A stretch of DNA of 64,000 nucleotides from Pseudomonas sichuanensis (GTDB lineage: Bacteria > Pseudomonadota > Gammaproteobacteria > Pseudomonadales > Pseudomonadaceae): the NCBI RefSeq assembly GCF_003231305.1, contig NZ_QKVM01000025.1, positions 1 to 64,000 on the forward strand, given 5' to 3'. A program made the position numbers and the translations under genes. The first letter of the stretch is position 1. Each line of letters begins with the position of its first letter. Shown here piece by piece: positions 1 through 8,179 of the stretch. A model generated the notes under the pieces. That model made no database searches and was not told the origin of the DNA. It saw only the letters and a list, made by a program, of their open reading frames with translations.

Positions 1-2
1 TG

Positions 3-30
3 AAAAAGGCCCGCACATGGCGGGCCCTTT
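3..30 (-). terminator. Rho-independent terminator of argC
   Basis: Read on the minus strand, an AAAGGGCCCGCC arm, a short loop and a GCGGGCC arm are followed by a run of T. It lies about 15 bases beyond the argC stop, in the right orientation to end that transcript. The A/T flanks on both sides could let it work in both directions. Confidence 0.75.
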
Positions 31-44
31 GCCACAGTGCAGGC

Positions 45-1079
45 TTACGGCAACAGGCCGGCATGGGACAGGCCCATGCGCTCGTCCAGGCCGAACAGGA
101 TATTCAGGTTCTGCACCGCCTGGCCGGACGCGCCCTTGACCAGGTTGTCGATCACCGACAGCACCACCACCAGGTCGCCACCCTGTGGCCGGTGCACGGC
201 GATACGGCAGACGTTGGCGCCGCGCACGCTGCGGGTCTCCGGGTGGCTGCCGGCCGGCATCACGTCGACGAACGGTTCGTTGGCGTAGCGCTTTTCGAAC
301 AGCGCCTGCAAATCGACCGAGGTATCAACGACGTTGGCATAAAGGGTGGCGTGAATGCCACGGATCATCGGGGTCAGGTGGGGCACGAAGGTCAGGCCGA
401 TGTCCTTGCCCGCGGCCAGACGCAGGCCTTGGCTGATCTCCGGCAGATGGCGGTGCCCTTTGACCGCATAGGCTTTCATGCTTTCGCCGGCCTCACAGAA
501 CAGCGAACCTACCGCGGCACCACGGCCTGCACCACTGACGCCGGACTTGCAGTCGGCGATCAGACGCGAAGGGTCGGCCAGGCCAGCTTCCAGCAACGGC
601 AGGAAGCCCAGCTGGGTAGCGGTCGGATAGCAACCGGGCACGGCGATCAGGCGCGCCTGGCGGATCTTCTCGCGGTTCACTTCAGGCAGGCCGTAGACCG
701 CGTCCTTGAGCAGTTCAGGCGCGCCGTGCGGCTGGCCGTACCACTTGCCCCACTCCACGGCGTCCTGCAGGCGGAAGTCGGCGGACAGGTCGATGACCTT
801 GGTGCCTGCCGCCAGCAGCTCGCCGGCCAGGGCGTGGGCCACACCGTGCGGGGTGGCGAAGAACACCACATCACAGGCGCCCAGCGCCTTGCTGTCCGGC
901 ACGCTGAAACACAGCCCGTCGTAGTGGCCGCGCAAGTTGGGGTACATGTCGGCAACCGCCACGCCCGCTTCGGAGCGCGAAGTGATGACCGCCACTTCGG
1001 CCTGTGGATGCTGCGCCAGCAGACGCAGCAGTTCGACACCGGTGTAACCCGTGCCGCCGACGATACCGACCTTGATCAT
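45..1079 (-). CDS. argC: N-acetyl-gamma-glutamyl-phosphate reductase
   Basis: This cytoplasmic enzyme reduces N-acetylglutamyl-5-phosphate to the semialdehyde with NADPH, the third step of arginine biosynthesis. The 344-residue length is normal for the family. The N-terminus has the nucleotide-binding [14 protein letters not shown] (residues 8-21), and the catalytic cysteine sits in [12 protein letters not shown] at C150. A C-terminal HLTPMIRGI block also fits. The ATG start is preceded by AAGGGG at a suitable distance, and a good sigma70-type promoter lies 40-70 bases upstream. The gene is monocistronic here, with a terminator just past the stop, and is divergent from hemJ. Confidence 0.97.
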   Translation of the reverse strand: MIKVGIVGGTGYTGVELLRLLAQHPQAEVAVITSRSEAGVAVADMYPNLRGHYDGLCFSVPDSKALGACDVVFFATPHGVAHALAGELLAAGTKVIDLSADFRLQDAVEWGKWYGQPHGAPELLKDAVYGLPEVNREKIRQARLIAVPGCYPTATQLGFLPLLEAGLADPSRLIADCKSGVSGAGRGAAVGSLFCEAGESMKAYAVKGHRHLPEISQGLRLAAGKDIGLTFVPHLTPMIRGIHATLYANVVDTSVDLQALFEKRYANEPFVDVMPAGSHPETRSVRGANVCRIAVHRPQGGDLVVVLSVIDNLVKGASGQAVQNLNILFGLDERMGLSHAGLLP

Positions 1080-1120
1080 AACGCTTGCCCCTTATCAACG
1101 AGCCCACTGGAAAGCGCACG

Positions 1121-1149
1121 ATAATAGGGGCCCGGCAGGCCTGTAACAA
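1121..1149 (-). promoter_or_regulatory. Candidate sigma70 promoter of argC
   Basis: On the minus strand TTGTTA (1149-1144) and TATTAT (1126-1121) are separated by exactly 17 bases, about 40 bases before the argC start codon. Matches to consensus are 4/6 and 5/6. No second promoter of similar quality was seen for the divergent hemJ. Confidence 0.55.
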
Positions 1150-1219
1150 CTATTCCCATGACCCTTCGGCGCTTGCCCACTACTATTCGCACGACCGTGA
1201 AAACCTGAAGGAACCGCAC

Positions 1220-1645
1220 ATGCTCTATCTATGGATCAAGGCGCTGCACATCGTCAGCGTGGTTTGCTGGTTCGCCGGCCTGTTCTACCTGCCACGCCTG
1301 TTCGTCTACCACGCCCAGAGCCAGGACAGCATCAGCCTCGACCGCTTCATCACCATGGAGCGCAAGCTGTACCGGGGCATCATGAACCCGGCAATGATCG
1401 CCACCTATGTGTTCGGCGGCTGGATGCTCTACCTCAACCCCGGCTGGCTGAGCCAGGGTTGGCTGCACGCCAAGTTGACCCTGGTGGTGCTGCTGACCGC
1501 CTACCATCATATCTGCGGCGCCCAGCGCAAGCGCTTCGCCGCCGGCACCAATACCCGCAGCCACGTGTACTACCGCTGGTTCAACGAGGCGCCGGTACTG
1601 ATCCTGCTGGGGATCGTAATTCTGGTGGTGGTCAAACCGTTCTGA
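1220..1645 (+). CDS. hemJ: HemJ-family protoporphyrinogen oxidase (membrane protein)
   Basis: HemJ (UPF0093) oxidises protoporphyrinogen IX to protoporphyrin IX at the inner membrane, the penultimate step of heme synthesis. The 141-residue product opens with the family hallmark LYLWIKALHIVSVVCWFAGLFYLPRLFVYH, including the conserved N-terminal histidine. It has about four membrane segments and a further histidine in the TAYHH stretch. I start it at this ATG, which has AAGGA eight bases upstream and matches the family N-terminus, rather than at a further-upstream ATG lacking a ribosome site. Assignment is by family; the older name is CopD-like or DUF420-like membrane protein. Confidence 0.85.
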   Translation: MLYLWIKALHIVSVVCWFAGLFYLPRLFVYHAQSQDSISLDRFITMERKLYRGIMNPAMIATYVFGGWMLYLNPGWLSQGWLHAKLTLVVLLTAYHHICGAQRKRFAAGTNTRSHVYYRWFNEAPVLILLGIVILVVVKPF

Positions 1646-1675
1646 CGATAAGCCGCCCTGCACAGGAGTTTCGCC

Positions 1676-2632
1676 ATGTCCCTGCCCGCCTTGCTGCAAC
1701 AGCGGCTGCGCCTGCCACTGGTGGCCGCGCCGATGTTCCTGATTTCCAACCCGCAACTGGTGCTGGCCTGTTGCGCCAGCGGTGTGGTGGGCAGCTTCCC
1801 TGCGCTCAACCAGCGCGACAGCGCAGGCTTCAAGGCCTGGCTGGAGGAGATCGAGGCAGGCCTGGCTCAGTTGCAGGCGCCAGCACCCTATGCAGTCAAC
1901 CTGATCGTCCACCCGAGCAACCCGCGCCTGCAGGCCGACCTGGCCCTGTGCGTCGAGCATCGCGTGCCCATCGTCATCACCAGCCTCGGCGCAGTGAAGG
2001 AGGTGGTGGATGCAGTGCACGGCTACGGCGGCCTGGTGTTCCATGACGTGACCACCCGGCGCCATGCGCAGAAGGCGGCAGAGGCCGGTGTCGATGGGCT
2101 GATCGCCGTGGCCGCCGGCGCTGGTGGCCATGCCGGCACCTGGAGCCCGTTCGCCCTGATCGCCGAGATCCGCCAGTTCTTCGACAAGACCCTGCTGCTG
2201 GCAGGCTGCCTCAACCACGGCCACGAACTGCTCGCGGCGCAATTGCTGGGGGCAGACCTGGGCTACATGGGCACACGCTTCATCGCCACCCGTGAGAGCC
2301 AGGCACAGGACGCCTATAAACAGATGATCCTCGGCGCAACCGCCGCCGATATCATCCACACGCCAGCAGTATCCGGCATCCCGGCCAGTTTTCTGCGACA
2401 AAGCCTGGACCAGGCCGGTTACGACCTGGCGGCGCTCACCAGCAGCCATGAGGCCGGCAAGCTCAAGCCGCTGGACGAGGAAGCCAAGGCCTGGAAGACC
2501 GTCTGGTCCGCTGGCCAGGGCGTCGGCGAGATCAACGACCTGCCCAGCGCCGCAGCCCTGATCGAACGCCTGCACGGCGAATACCAGGGCGCCCTGGATC
2601 GCGCCCAACAGCTACGCAGCAACGCCTTGTAG
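1676..2632 (+). CDS. Nitronate monooxygenase (NMO/2-nitropropane dioxygenase family)
   Basis: This FMN-dependent enzyme oxidises alkyl nitronates such as propionate-3-nitronate and is cytoplasmic. The 318 residues form the family TIM barrel. The N-terminal LPLVAAPMFLISNPQLV, the flavin-binding stretch VAAGAGGHAG near residue 145, and GADLGYMGTRFIAT near residue 198 are the recognisable blocks. AGGAG precedes the ATG. The gene follows hemJ by 30 bases and may be co-transcribed with it. The physiological substrate cannot be told from sequence, because this family also contains enoyl-reductase-like members. Confidence 0.85.
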   Translation: MSLPALLQQRLRLPLVAAPMFLISNPQLVLACCASGVVGSFPALNQRDSAGFKAWLEEIEAGLAQLQAPAPYAVNLIVHPSNPRLQADLALCVEHRVPIVITSLGAVKEVVDAVHGYGGLVFHDVTTRRHAQKAAEAGVDGLIAVAAGAGGHAGTWSPFALIAEIRQFFDKTLLLAGCLNHGHELLAAQLLGADLGYMGTRFIATRESQAQDAYKQMILGATAADIIHTPAVSGIPASFLRQSLDQAGYDLAALTSSHEAGKLKPLDEEAKAWKTVWSAGQGVGEINDLPSAAALIERLHGEYQGALDRAQQLRSNAL

Positions 2633-2683
2633 CAAACCAACCAGGCTGTAAACTAGGCGCCCCTTACGCCCCAGGAGCCTTGC

Positions 2684-3460
2684 ATGACCCGTTACGCCAT
2701 GATTACCGGCGCTTCCACCGGCCTGGGCCTGGCCCTGGCGGAGGCCCTGGCGCGGCGCGGGCGCAATCTGATCCTGGTGGCACGCCAGCGCGAGACGCTG
2801 GAGCCGGTGGCCATCGAACTGACCCAGCGTTTTGGCGTGGAAGTGCTGTTCCGCGCCTGCGACCTCAGCCAGCCCCTGCGCCTGTCGGGGTTCGTGCTTG
2901 AGCTGGAGGAAGGCGAGCGGCGCATCGACCTGCTGGTCAACTGCGCAGGCCAACGCACCTACGGGCCCTTCCTTGCCCATGAATGGGCCGATGAGCAGGA
3001 CCTGCTGGAGGTCAATATCCTGGCCCTGAGCCGCCTGTGCCATGCCATCGGCAACCTGATGGCCGTGCAGGGTGGCGGGCAGATCCTCAATGTCGCAGGC
3101 CTGGCCGGGGTCGCGCCCGGCCCCTGGATGGCCGCCTACGCCGCCAGCAAGGCCTATGTGCTCAGCTTCAGCGAAGCCTTGCGCGAAGAGCTCGGGCGCA
3201 CCGGGATCAAAGTCTCGGTGTTGTGCCCCGGGCCGGTTCGTTCGTCGCGCCGGCGCATTCCCCGCCTCGACGACAACAGCCCGAGCCCCGAGGAGATCGC
3301 GCTGTACACCGTACGCGCCCTGGACAAGAACCGCGCGCGGATCATCCCCGGCCGCCGTAACCGCTGGCTGGCCTTTGCCCCGCGCCTGTTGCCGCGCTGG
3401 TTGGCACGCAAGCTGGCCGGCGTGATCCACCGTCGCTACTGCCCGGTCGGCATGGAATAA
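2684..3460 (+). CDS. SDR-family NAD(P)-dependent oxidoreductase lacking the usual catalytic Ser
   Basis: A classical short-chain dehydrogenase/reductase of 258 residues. It has the Rossmann motif TGASTGLG (8-15), the NxAG block (residues 86-89) and the Y152-x3-K156 active-site pair in AAYAASKAY. The serine normally 12-14 residues before the tyrosine is replaced: the DNA clearly reads N-V-A-G-L-A-G, giving Gly at 139. The end of the protein is basic (RRRIPR, RRNRWLA) with a hydrophobic C-terminus, as in SDRs that associate with membranes. AGGAG precedes the ATG. Its substrate is unknown. Loss of Ser may mean low or altered activity. Confidence 0.85.
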   Translation: MTRYAMITGASTGLGLALAEALARRGRNLILVARQRETLEPVAIELTQRFGVEVLFRACDLSQPLRLSGFVLELEEGERRIDLLVNCAGQRTYGPFLAHEWADEQDLLEVNILALSRLCHAIGNLMAVQGGGQILNVAGLAGVAPGPWMAAYAASKAYVLSFSEALREELGRTGIKVSVLCPGPVRSSRRRIPRLDDNSPSPEEIALYTVRALDKNRARIIPGRRNRWLAFAPRLLPRWLARKLAGVIHRRYCPVGME

Positions 3461-3524
3461 GCACTGGGCGAGTGGCAGCGGGCTCAGTACACTCGGCCCG
3501 GACACTCACCATGGAGCAAGTGCT

Positions 3525-3863
3525 GTGGACGATCTATTCCTCAAAATCATCAACCGGGAAATCCCGGCGGATATCATCTACGAAGATGACCAGATTCTGG
3601 CCTTCAAGGATATCGCCCCCGCGGCGCCGGTCCATTTCCTGGTCATCCCGAAAAAACACATCCGCACCCTCAACGACCTGACCGAAGAAGACAAAGCCCT
3701 GGCCGGGCACATCCTCTTCACCGCCCAGCGCCTGGCCGTCGAGCAAGGCTGCGAGGAAGGCTTCCGCGTCGTCATGAACTGCAACCCCAAAGGCGGCCAG
3801 ACCGTCTACCACATCCATATGCACGTGCTTGGCCAGCGCCAGATGCACTGGCCACCGGGCTGA
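3525..3863 (+). CDS. HIT-family (histidine triad) nucleotide-binding protein
   Basis: HIT proteins of the HINT branch hydrolyse purine nucleoside phosphoramidates and related adenylates. The 112-residue length is typical. The triad HIHMHVLG is near the C-terminus and the N-terminal block DDLFLKIINREIPADIIYEDD is characteristic. The start is GTG, with GGAG about eight bases upstream; an in-frame ATG is not available at a matching position. It lies 64 bases after the SDR gene and 65 before coq7, both on the same strand. Confidence 0.93.
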   Translation: MDDLFLKIINREIPADIIYEDDQILAFKDIAPAAPVHFLVIPKKHIRTLNDLTEEDKALAGHILFTAQRLAVEQGCEEGFRVVMNCNPKGGQTVYHIHMHVLGQRQMHWPPG

Positions 3864-3928
3864 TCCAGGGCAAGCCCCCTCCAGCCGATTGCGGTAAACT
3901 GTCGGGCACACTCTAGTGGAGGTGCCCG

Positions 3929-4576
3929 ATGGCTACCGAACGTCACTACTCGCCGCTCGACCGCTTGTTGCTGCAGGCCGATACCGCCATGCGCACCCTG
4001 CTCCCCTTCAGCGGCCAACCTTCGCGCCCGTCACCGGCGATCATCCAGCCCGACGCCGAGCTCGACGAGCAGCAGAGCCGCCACGTCGCCGGCCTGATGC
4101 GTATCAATCACACCGGTGAAGTCTGCGCCCAGGCGCTCTACCAGGGCCAGGCCCTGACCGCCAAGCTGCCCCAGGTGCGCAAGGCCATGGAGCATGCGGC
4201 AGAAGAAGAAATCGACCACCTGGCCTGGTGCGAGCAGCGTATTCGCCAGCTCAACAGCCACCCCAGCGTGCTCAACCCGTTGTTCTACGGCATGTCCTTC
4301 GGCATCGGCGCACTCGCCGGCCTGGTCAGCGACAAGGTCAGCCTGGGTTTCGTCGCCGCCACCGAGCATCAGGTGTGCAAACACCTGGACGAGCACCTTG
4401 AACAGATCCCCGAGAGCGATGGCAAATCCCGCGCGATCCTTGAACAGATGCGCGTCGACGAAGAGCACCACGCCGAATCCGCGCTGGAAGCTGGCGGCTA
4501 TCGCTTCCCGGCGCCCATCCGATTCGGCATGAGCCTGATGGCCAAGGTCATGACCAAGAGCACCTATCGCATCTGA
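3929..4576 (+). CDS. coq7: 2-polyprenyl-3-methyl-6-methoxy-1,4-benzoquinone monooxygenase (Coq7)
   Basis: Coq7 is a membrane-associated di-iron enzyme that adds the last hydroxyl group in ubiquinone synthesis. The 215-residue protein carries the ferritin-like iron ligands in [41 protein letters not shown] and [13 protein letters not shown] hydrophobic helical stretch ([18 protein letters not shown]) fits membrane attachment. A GTGGAGGTG ribosome site precedes the ATG. An upstream TTGCGG and TCTAGT pair with 17 bases between (3889-3917) is a possible but weak promoter. Confidence 0.95.
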   Translation: MATERHYSPLDRLLLQADTAMRTLLPFSGQPSRPSPAIIQPDAELDEQQSRHVAGLMRINHTGEVCAQALYQGQALTAKLPQVRKAMEHAAEEEIDHLAWCEQRIRQLNSHPSVLNPLFYGMSFGIGALAGLVSDKVSLGFVAATEHQVCKHLDEHLEQIPESDGKSRAILEQMRVDEEHHAESALEAGGYRFPAPIRFGMSLMAKVMTKSTYRI

Positions 4577-4586
4577 GGCACAGCGC

Positions 4587-5624
4587 ATGGAACGCTTCGA
4601 CGCCAAGGACCTGGCACGCGCGGTGGACGCCGGTGTACTGCAACCGGGCCAGGACCGCGCACTGCTGGACTTCCTTCGCCAGCAGCCGCAAAGCCGCGGC
4701 AGCTTCCAACTGGCCCACGTCGCCTTCTACTTCGGCGCCCTGCTGATCATGGGGGCGATGGGCTGGCTGCTCACCGAAGCCTGGATGCGGATCGGCGACA
4801 GTGCACTGCTGGCCATCGCCCTGCTCTACATCGCCACGCTCACCCTGTTCGCCCTGTCACTGCAACGCCGCGGGCAGCCCATCGCCGCCGGCGTGCTGGC
4901 GGCCGTCGCGGTGAGTATCGTGCCACTGGCAGTGTTCGCCGTGGAGCGGCTGGCGGGCTGGTGGCCGCTGGACGATGCCCAGGGTGACTATCACCAGTAC
5001 TACACCTATGTGCAGGGCGGCTGGCTGGCCATGGAGGCCGCAACCGTGGTAGCCGGCCTGCTGATGCTGCGCCTGGTGCCCTTCCCGTTCATCGTCATGC
5101 CGATCGCGCTTGCGCTGTGGTTCATGTCCATGGACCTGACCGAGTGGGTGTATGGCGATGTGTTCAGCTGGGAGCAGCGCCGCACGGTCTCTGTGTGGTT
5201 CGGCCTGGCCGTGCTGGTGGTATTCGTAGGCATCGATGGCCGCACCCGCCAGGACTACGCTGGCTGGGGCTACCTCGCCGGCCTGCTGGCGTTCTGGGGC
5301 GGGCTGACGTCGATGGACAGCGCCAGCGAACTGGGCAAGGCACTGTATTGCCTGATCAACCTGGGGCTGATGGGGCTGGCCGTGTTGCTGCGCCGGCCGG
5401 TATTCATGGTGTTCGGGGCGATGGGCGTGGCGGCCTACCTCGGCTATCTGTCCTACGAGGTATTTGCCGACTCGCTGCTGTTCCCGCTGGTGGTCACCCT
5501 GATCGGCCTTGGCGTCATCGGCCTGGGCCTGCTGTACCAGAAACGACGGGAAGCCTTGAGTGCACAGCTGCGAGCCAGGCTACCCGAGCGCCTGTTGCGG
5601 TTGCTGCCGGCGTTGCGCCGTTGA
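4587..5624 (+). CDS. DUF2157-type multi-pass membrane protein of unknown function
   Basis: The 345-residue protein has a short soluble N-terminus (MERFDAKDLARAVDAGVLQPGQDRALLDFLRQQ) of the kind found before the membrane part of DUF2157 proteins. About nine hydrophobic segments follow, and the C-terminus is basic (LRARLPERLLRLLPALRR). It starts ten bases after coq7 and overlaps the next membrane gene by four bases, so the three probably form one transcript. No catalytic motif was recognised. P. aeruginosa, as I remember it, has speD at this position instead. Confidence 0.75.
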   Translation: MERFDAKDLARAVDAGVLQPGQDRALLDFLRQQPQSRGSFQLAHVAFYFGALLIMGAMGWLLTEAWMRIGDSALLAIALLYIATLTLFALSLQRRGQPIAAGVLAAVAVSIVPLAVFAVERLAGWWPLDDAQGDYHQYYTYVQGGWLAMEAATVVAGLLMLRLVPFPFIVMPIALALWFMSMDLTEWVYGDVFSWEQRRTVSVWFGLAVLVVFVGIDGRTRQDYAGWGYLAGLLAFWGGLTSMDSASELGKALYCLINLGLMGLAVLLRRPVFMVFGAMGVAAYLGYLSYEVFADSLLFPLVVTLIGLGVIGLGLLYQKRREALSAQLRARLPERLLRLLPALRR

Positions 5625-6052
5625 AGTTTCGACTGATCACGGCGCGGTTGCTGCAAAGCCTCGGGCTGATACCGGTTGCGTATGTGTTTGTCTGCCTGAT
5701 GACAGCCGCCATCAGGCAAACCGCCTTCAGCCTGGAACTGCCCGACCTCGGCGAGCCCGACAGCAACAGTGTGACCGAGATGCTGCTGTTCACTGTGCCC
5801 GGGCTGCTGCTGTTCCTGCTGCCGGCTTGCAATTGCCGCAAGCGTCGTGCGCTCATCGCCCTGTTCGGGCTGGCCGCCGTGGCCACGGCACTGCTGCAGT
5901 GCATGCTGTTTGCCCAAAGTTTCGGCAGTACCTGGAGCACCAGCGAAATACTTGGGCTACTGCTGTTCAACATCCCGTTATTGCTGCTCGCGCTAGCGCC
6001 GGGCGTCGCCTGGCTACTGGCCGCTGAGCGGCTGAATCTGCAAAGCGCCTGA
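5621..6052 (+). CDS. Small membrane protein of unknown function, translationally coupled
   Basis: This 143-residue hydrophobic protein starts at a TTG whose TTGA overlaps the stop codon of the preceding gene. No ATG is available until well into the first hydrophobic segment. It shows about four membrane segments (LLQSLGLIPVAYVFVCLM, MLLFTVPGLLLFLLPA, ALIALFGLAAVATALLQ, ILGLLLFNIPLLLLALAPGVAWLLA), and the CNCRKRR loop would be cytoplasmic. I recognise no family. DUF2157 genes are often followed by a partner membrane gene of the GDYXXLXY type, and this may be a diverged version. Confidence 0.6.
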   Translation: MKFRLITARLLQSLGLIPVAYVFVCLMTAAIRQTAFSLELPDLGEPDSNSVTEMLLFTVPGLLLFLLPACNCRKRRALIALFGLAAVATALLQCMLFAQSFGSTWSTSEILGLLLFNIPLLLLALAPGVAWLLAAERLNLQSA

Positions 6053-6072
6053 CTGCCAGGCGCCATTGCCCG

Positions 6073-6495
6073 TCACGCGAGTTCGACAATCTCGTAACCG
6101 TGAGTGATTTCCACCCCGGCACGCTCGAGCATGATCGATGCAGAGCAATACTTTTCGGCCGACAGCTCCACCGCGCGCTTGACCTGTGCCTCTTTCAGCC
6201 CACGCCCTTTGACCACGAAGTTCATGTGGATCTTGGTGAACACCTTGGGGTCCTCGCTGGCGCGCTCGGCTTCCAGGAACGCTTCGCAGCTCTCCACCGC
6301 CTGGCGCGACTTCTTGAGGATGCTGACCACGTCGAAGCTGCTGCATCCGCCCAGCCCCAACAGCAGCATTTCCATCGGGCGCACGCCAAGGTTGCGGCCT
6401 CCGGCTTCGGGCGGGCCGTCCATGACCACGACATGGCCACTCCCCGACTCGCCGAGGAACATTGCTTCACCCGCCCACTGGATGCGTGCCTTCAT
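6073..6495 (-). CDS. OsmC/Ohr-family protein (YhfA-like)
   Basis: A 140-residue OsmC-fold protein. The block PMEMLLLGLGGCSSFDVVSILKKSRQ contains the first conserved peroxidatic-type cysteine, and a second position occurs in SAEKYCSASIMLERAGVEI. These two cysteines are the redox pair of OsmC/Ohr peroxiredoxin-like proteins. The short form without extensions resembles E. coli YhfA, which sits beside crp just as this gene lies next to crp here. The gene is divergent from crp. Its substrate (organic hydroperoxide or other) is not decided by sequence. Confidence 0.88.
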   Translation of the reverse strand: MKARIQWAGEAMFLGESGSGHVVVMDGPPEAGGRNLGVRPMEMLLLGLGGCSSFDVVSILKKSRQAVESCEAFLEAERASEDPKVFTKIHMNFVVKGRGLKEAQVKRAVELSAEKYCSASIMLERAGVEITHGYEIVELA

Positions 6496-6686
6496 CTATC
6501 CGGACTCCCGATCTCGTAAAAAGGGTGCCAGCTTAGACCTTGTGACGCTGTCGGAAAAGCTCAAGGCGCAGCGCTTTAATGCCGATACATGGAGACGTGT
6601 CTGATAAGCTGGCGCCAAATGACTGGCGCATCACGCCAGGCAGCCTCAATAAAAAGCCAATGCCTCACATCGAACAGGATTTCGTG
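6496..6686. promoter_or_regulatory. Divergent osmC-like/crp control region
   Basis: These 191 bases hold the start signals of two divergent genes. A small hairpin, CTGGCG-CATCA-CGCCAG (6623-6639), lies in the crp leader, preceded by another CTGGCGC copy, giving direct repeats. An A-rich AATAAAAA stretch occurs about 40 bases before the crp start. I saw no good Crp palindrome (TGTGA-N6-TCACA) that would support simple autoregulation. Confidence 0.35.
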
Positions 6687-7331
6687 ATGGTCTCCTCAGC
6701 CCTTGCGCCCAAGATCAAGAACATCGAAAAGCTGCTGGTGCACTGCCAGCGCCGTCGCTACGCCGCCAAAAGCAACATCATCTGCGCGGGCGACCGGGCC
6801 GAGACCCTCTCGTTCATCATCAAAGGCTCGGTGACCATCCTGATCGAGGACGACGACGGCCACGAGATGATCATCGCCTACCTCAACAACGGTGACTTCT
6901 TTGGTGAGCTGGGCCTGTTCGAGCCCGCCGGCCAGGAGCATCAGCGCAGCGCCTGGGTGCGGGCCAAGACCGAATGCGAAGTGGCCGAGATCAGCTACGA
7001 CAAATTCCGCGAGCTGGGCCGCCAGGACCCGGAGATTCTCTACGCCCTCGGCGCGCAAATGGCTCAGCGGCTACGCAACACCACGCGCAAGGTCGGTGAC
7101 CTGGCCTTCTTCGACGTGACCGGCCGGGTTGCCCGCTGCCTGCTCGAACTGTGCAGGCAGCCAGACGCCATGACCCACCCCGACGGCATGCAGATCAAGA
7201 TTACCCGCCAGGAAATCGGTCGCATCGTCGGCTGTTCGCGGGAAATGGTCGGCCGCGTCCTCAAGGATCTCGAGGAGCGCAGCCTGGTGCAGGTGAAGGG
7301 CAAGACCATGGTGGTCTACGGCACCCGCTAA
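6687..7331 (+). CDS. crp: cAMP-activated global transcriptional regulator CRP/Vfr
   Basis: The 214-residue length equals that of P. aeruginosa Vfr. The cyclic-nucleotide-binding domain (about 10-125) includes [37 protein letters not shown] and the phosphate-binding-cassette residues [15 protein letters not shown]. The C-terminal helix-turn-helix reads [27 protein letters not shown] chose the ATG with AGGA seven bases upstream, because the longer frame from further upstream would add 36 residues foreign to the family. In pseudomonads the protein controls virulence or secretion genes (Vfr) or, in P. putida, a smaller regulon. Its stop codon overlaps the stop of the convergent ligase gene. Confidence 0.95.
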   Translation: MVSSALAPKIKNIEKLLVHCQRRRYAAKSNIICAGDRAETLSFIIKGSVTILIEDDDGHEMIIAYLNNGDFFGELGLFEPAGQEHQRSAWVRAKTECEVAEISYDKFRELGRQDPEILYALGAQMAQRLRNTTRKVGDLAFFDVTGRVARCLLELCRQPDAMTHPDGMQIKITRQEIGRIVGCSREMVGRVLKDLEERSLVQVKGKTMVVYGTR

Positions 7332-8032
7332 TCCTTCGGCAGCCCGGCAATGACCTCGGCATAGGCCAGGGAAAGGCGCTCGAACCAGGGCGCCTGCGGC
7401 GCCACTTCATGCAAGGCGATATGGCTGTCGGCCCGGCAACGCTGTTCAAGCTCGCAACATTCATTGAAACGATTGACCGCCGCCACCATCGATTCGCGCT
7501 CGTTGTCCAGCAGCAGTGCGCCGTGCACCAACACCACCGGGCGCTTGCCGCCCAGGCCCTGGCGCCAGCGCTGGGCCGTGCCGACCAGTTTGCGGCCGTT
7601 CAGGTTGACGTTGTAGCGGCCATCGCAGAAGGCGCCATCGATTTCCCCCACCGACGCCACCCCACCCCACTCGCGCAGTACATCGCACAGCGGCAGGCAC
7701 AGTCGCTCGTAGGCATTCTCGATGCGTCCGTGATCGCCTTCGCTGCGCGGAGCGACGTAGACCAGCGCCACGTTCACGGTTGAATGCGACTGCGGCACAG
7801 GCTCACCACCCGTTTCGCGCAGCAATACCGGCCAGCCGGCGATCGCCAACTCGGCGCAGGCGGCTTCGAAGTTATCCAGCCGACTCATCCGGCGTGGCAT
7901 CACCAGCGCATGGTCGGTGGGGCGCCAGAACAGCACGCCAGCGTCACGCTCGCCACGGCACACGGCGGCCAGCAATTCCTGCTCGGCGTGCAGGCCCTGT
8001 TCGACGGTCAGGGCCAGGGGTTGATCGGTCAT
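7328..8032 (-). CDS. Lipoate-protein ligase-like protein (BPL/LPL catalytic domain)
   Basis: The 234-residue protein has the biotin/lipoate ligase fold. Visible are the [20 protein letters not shown] strand region (the family RRxSGG segment), [23 protein letters not shown] with the lysine expected to bind the lipoyl-adenylate, and [10 protein letters not shown]. It probably transfers lipoate or octanoate to dehydrogenase E2/GcvH domains, but whether it is a ligase, an amidotransferase or a lipoyl-binding relic cannot be told. I use the internal ATG preceded by AAGGTGGATCA. A longer frame upstream runs through a REP palindrome and is unlikely. It is convergent with crp, with overlapping stops. 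Confidence 0.75.
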   Translation of the reverse strand: MTDQPLALTVEQGLHAEQELLAAVCRGERDAGVLFWRPTDHALVMPRRMSRLDNFEAACAELAIAGWPVLLRETGGEPVPQSHSTVNVALVYVAPRSEGDHGRIENAYERLCLPLCDVLREWGGVASVGEIDGAFCDGRYNVNLNGRKLVGTAQRWRQGLGGKRPVVLVHGALLLDNERESMVAAVNRFNECCELEQRCRADSHIALHEVAPQAPWFERLSLAYAEVIAGLPKD

Positions 8033-8060
8033 TGATCCACCTTCGATGAAAACTCTACCG

Positions 8061-8129
8061 GCCTCATCGCGGGGCAAGCCCGCTCCCACCTTGTCACCCG
8101 TGGGAGCGGGATTGCCCCGCGATGAGGCC
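8061..8129. repeat. REP pair, GCGGGGCAAGCCCGC type
   Basis: Two oppositely oriented arms of about 30 bases, GCCTCATCGCGGGGCAAGCC... and its near-perfect reverse complement, are separated by about 9 bases. The core GGGAGCGGG is shared with the other REP elements in the window. It lies between trpC and the lplA-like gene, where it can form a stable hairpin in either strand's RNA. Confidence 0.85.
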
Positions 8130-8143
8130 CTCGAATACAGACA

Positions 8144-8171
8144 CAAAAAAGCCGGCAACAAAGGCCGGCTT
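8144..8171 (-). terminator. Rho-independent terminator after trpC
   Basis: On the minus strand AAGCCGGC, a short spacer and GCCGGCTT are followed by TTTTTTGTGT, directly after the trpC stop. It is a classical hairpin plus T-run ending the trpGDC transcript before the REP element. Confidence 0.85.
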
Positions 8172-8179
8172 CGATTCGA

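Noticed and set aside
6496..6686. Crp autoregulatory site before crp
   Set aside because: TGTGA-like half sites (for example TTGTGACG) occur but no second half at the correct spacing, so it was not listed.
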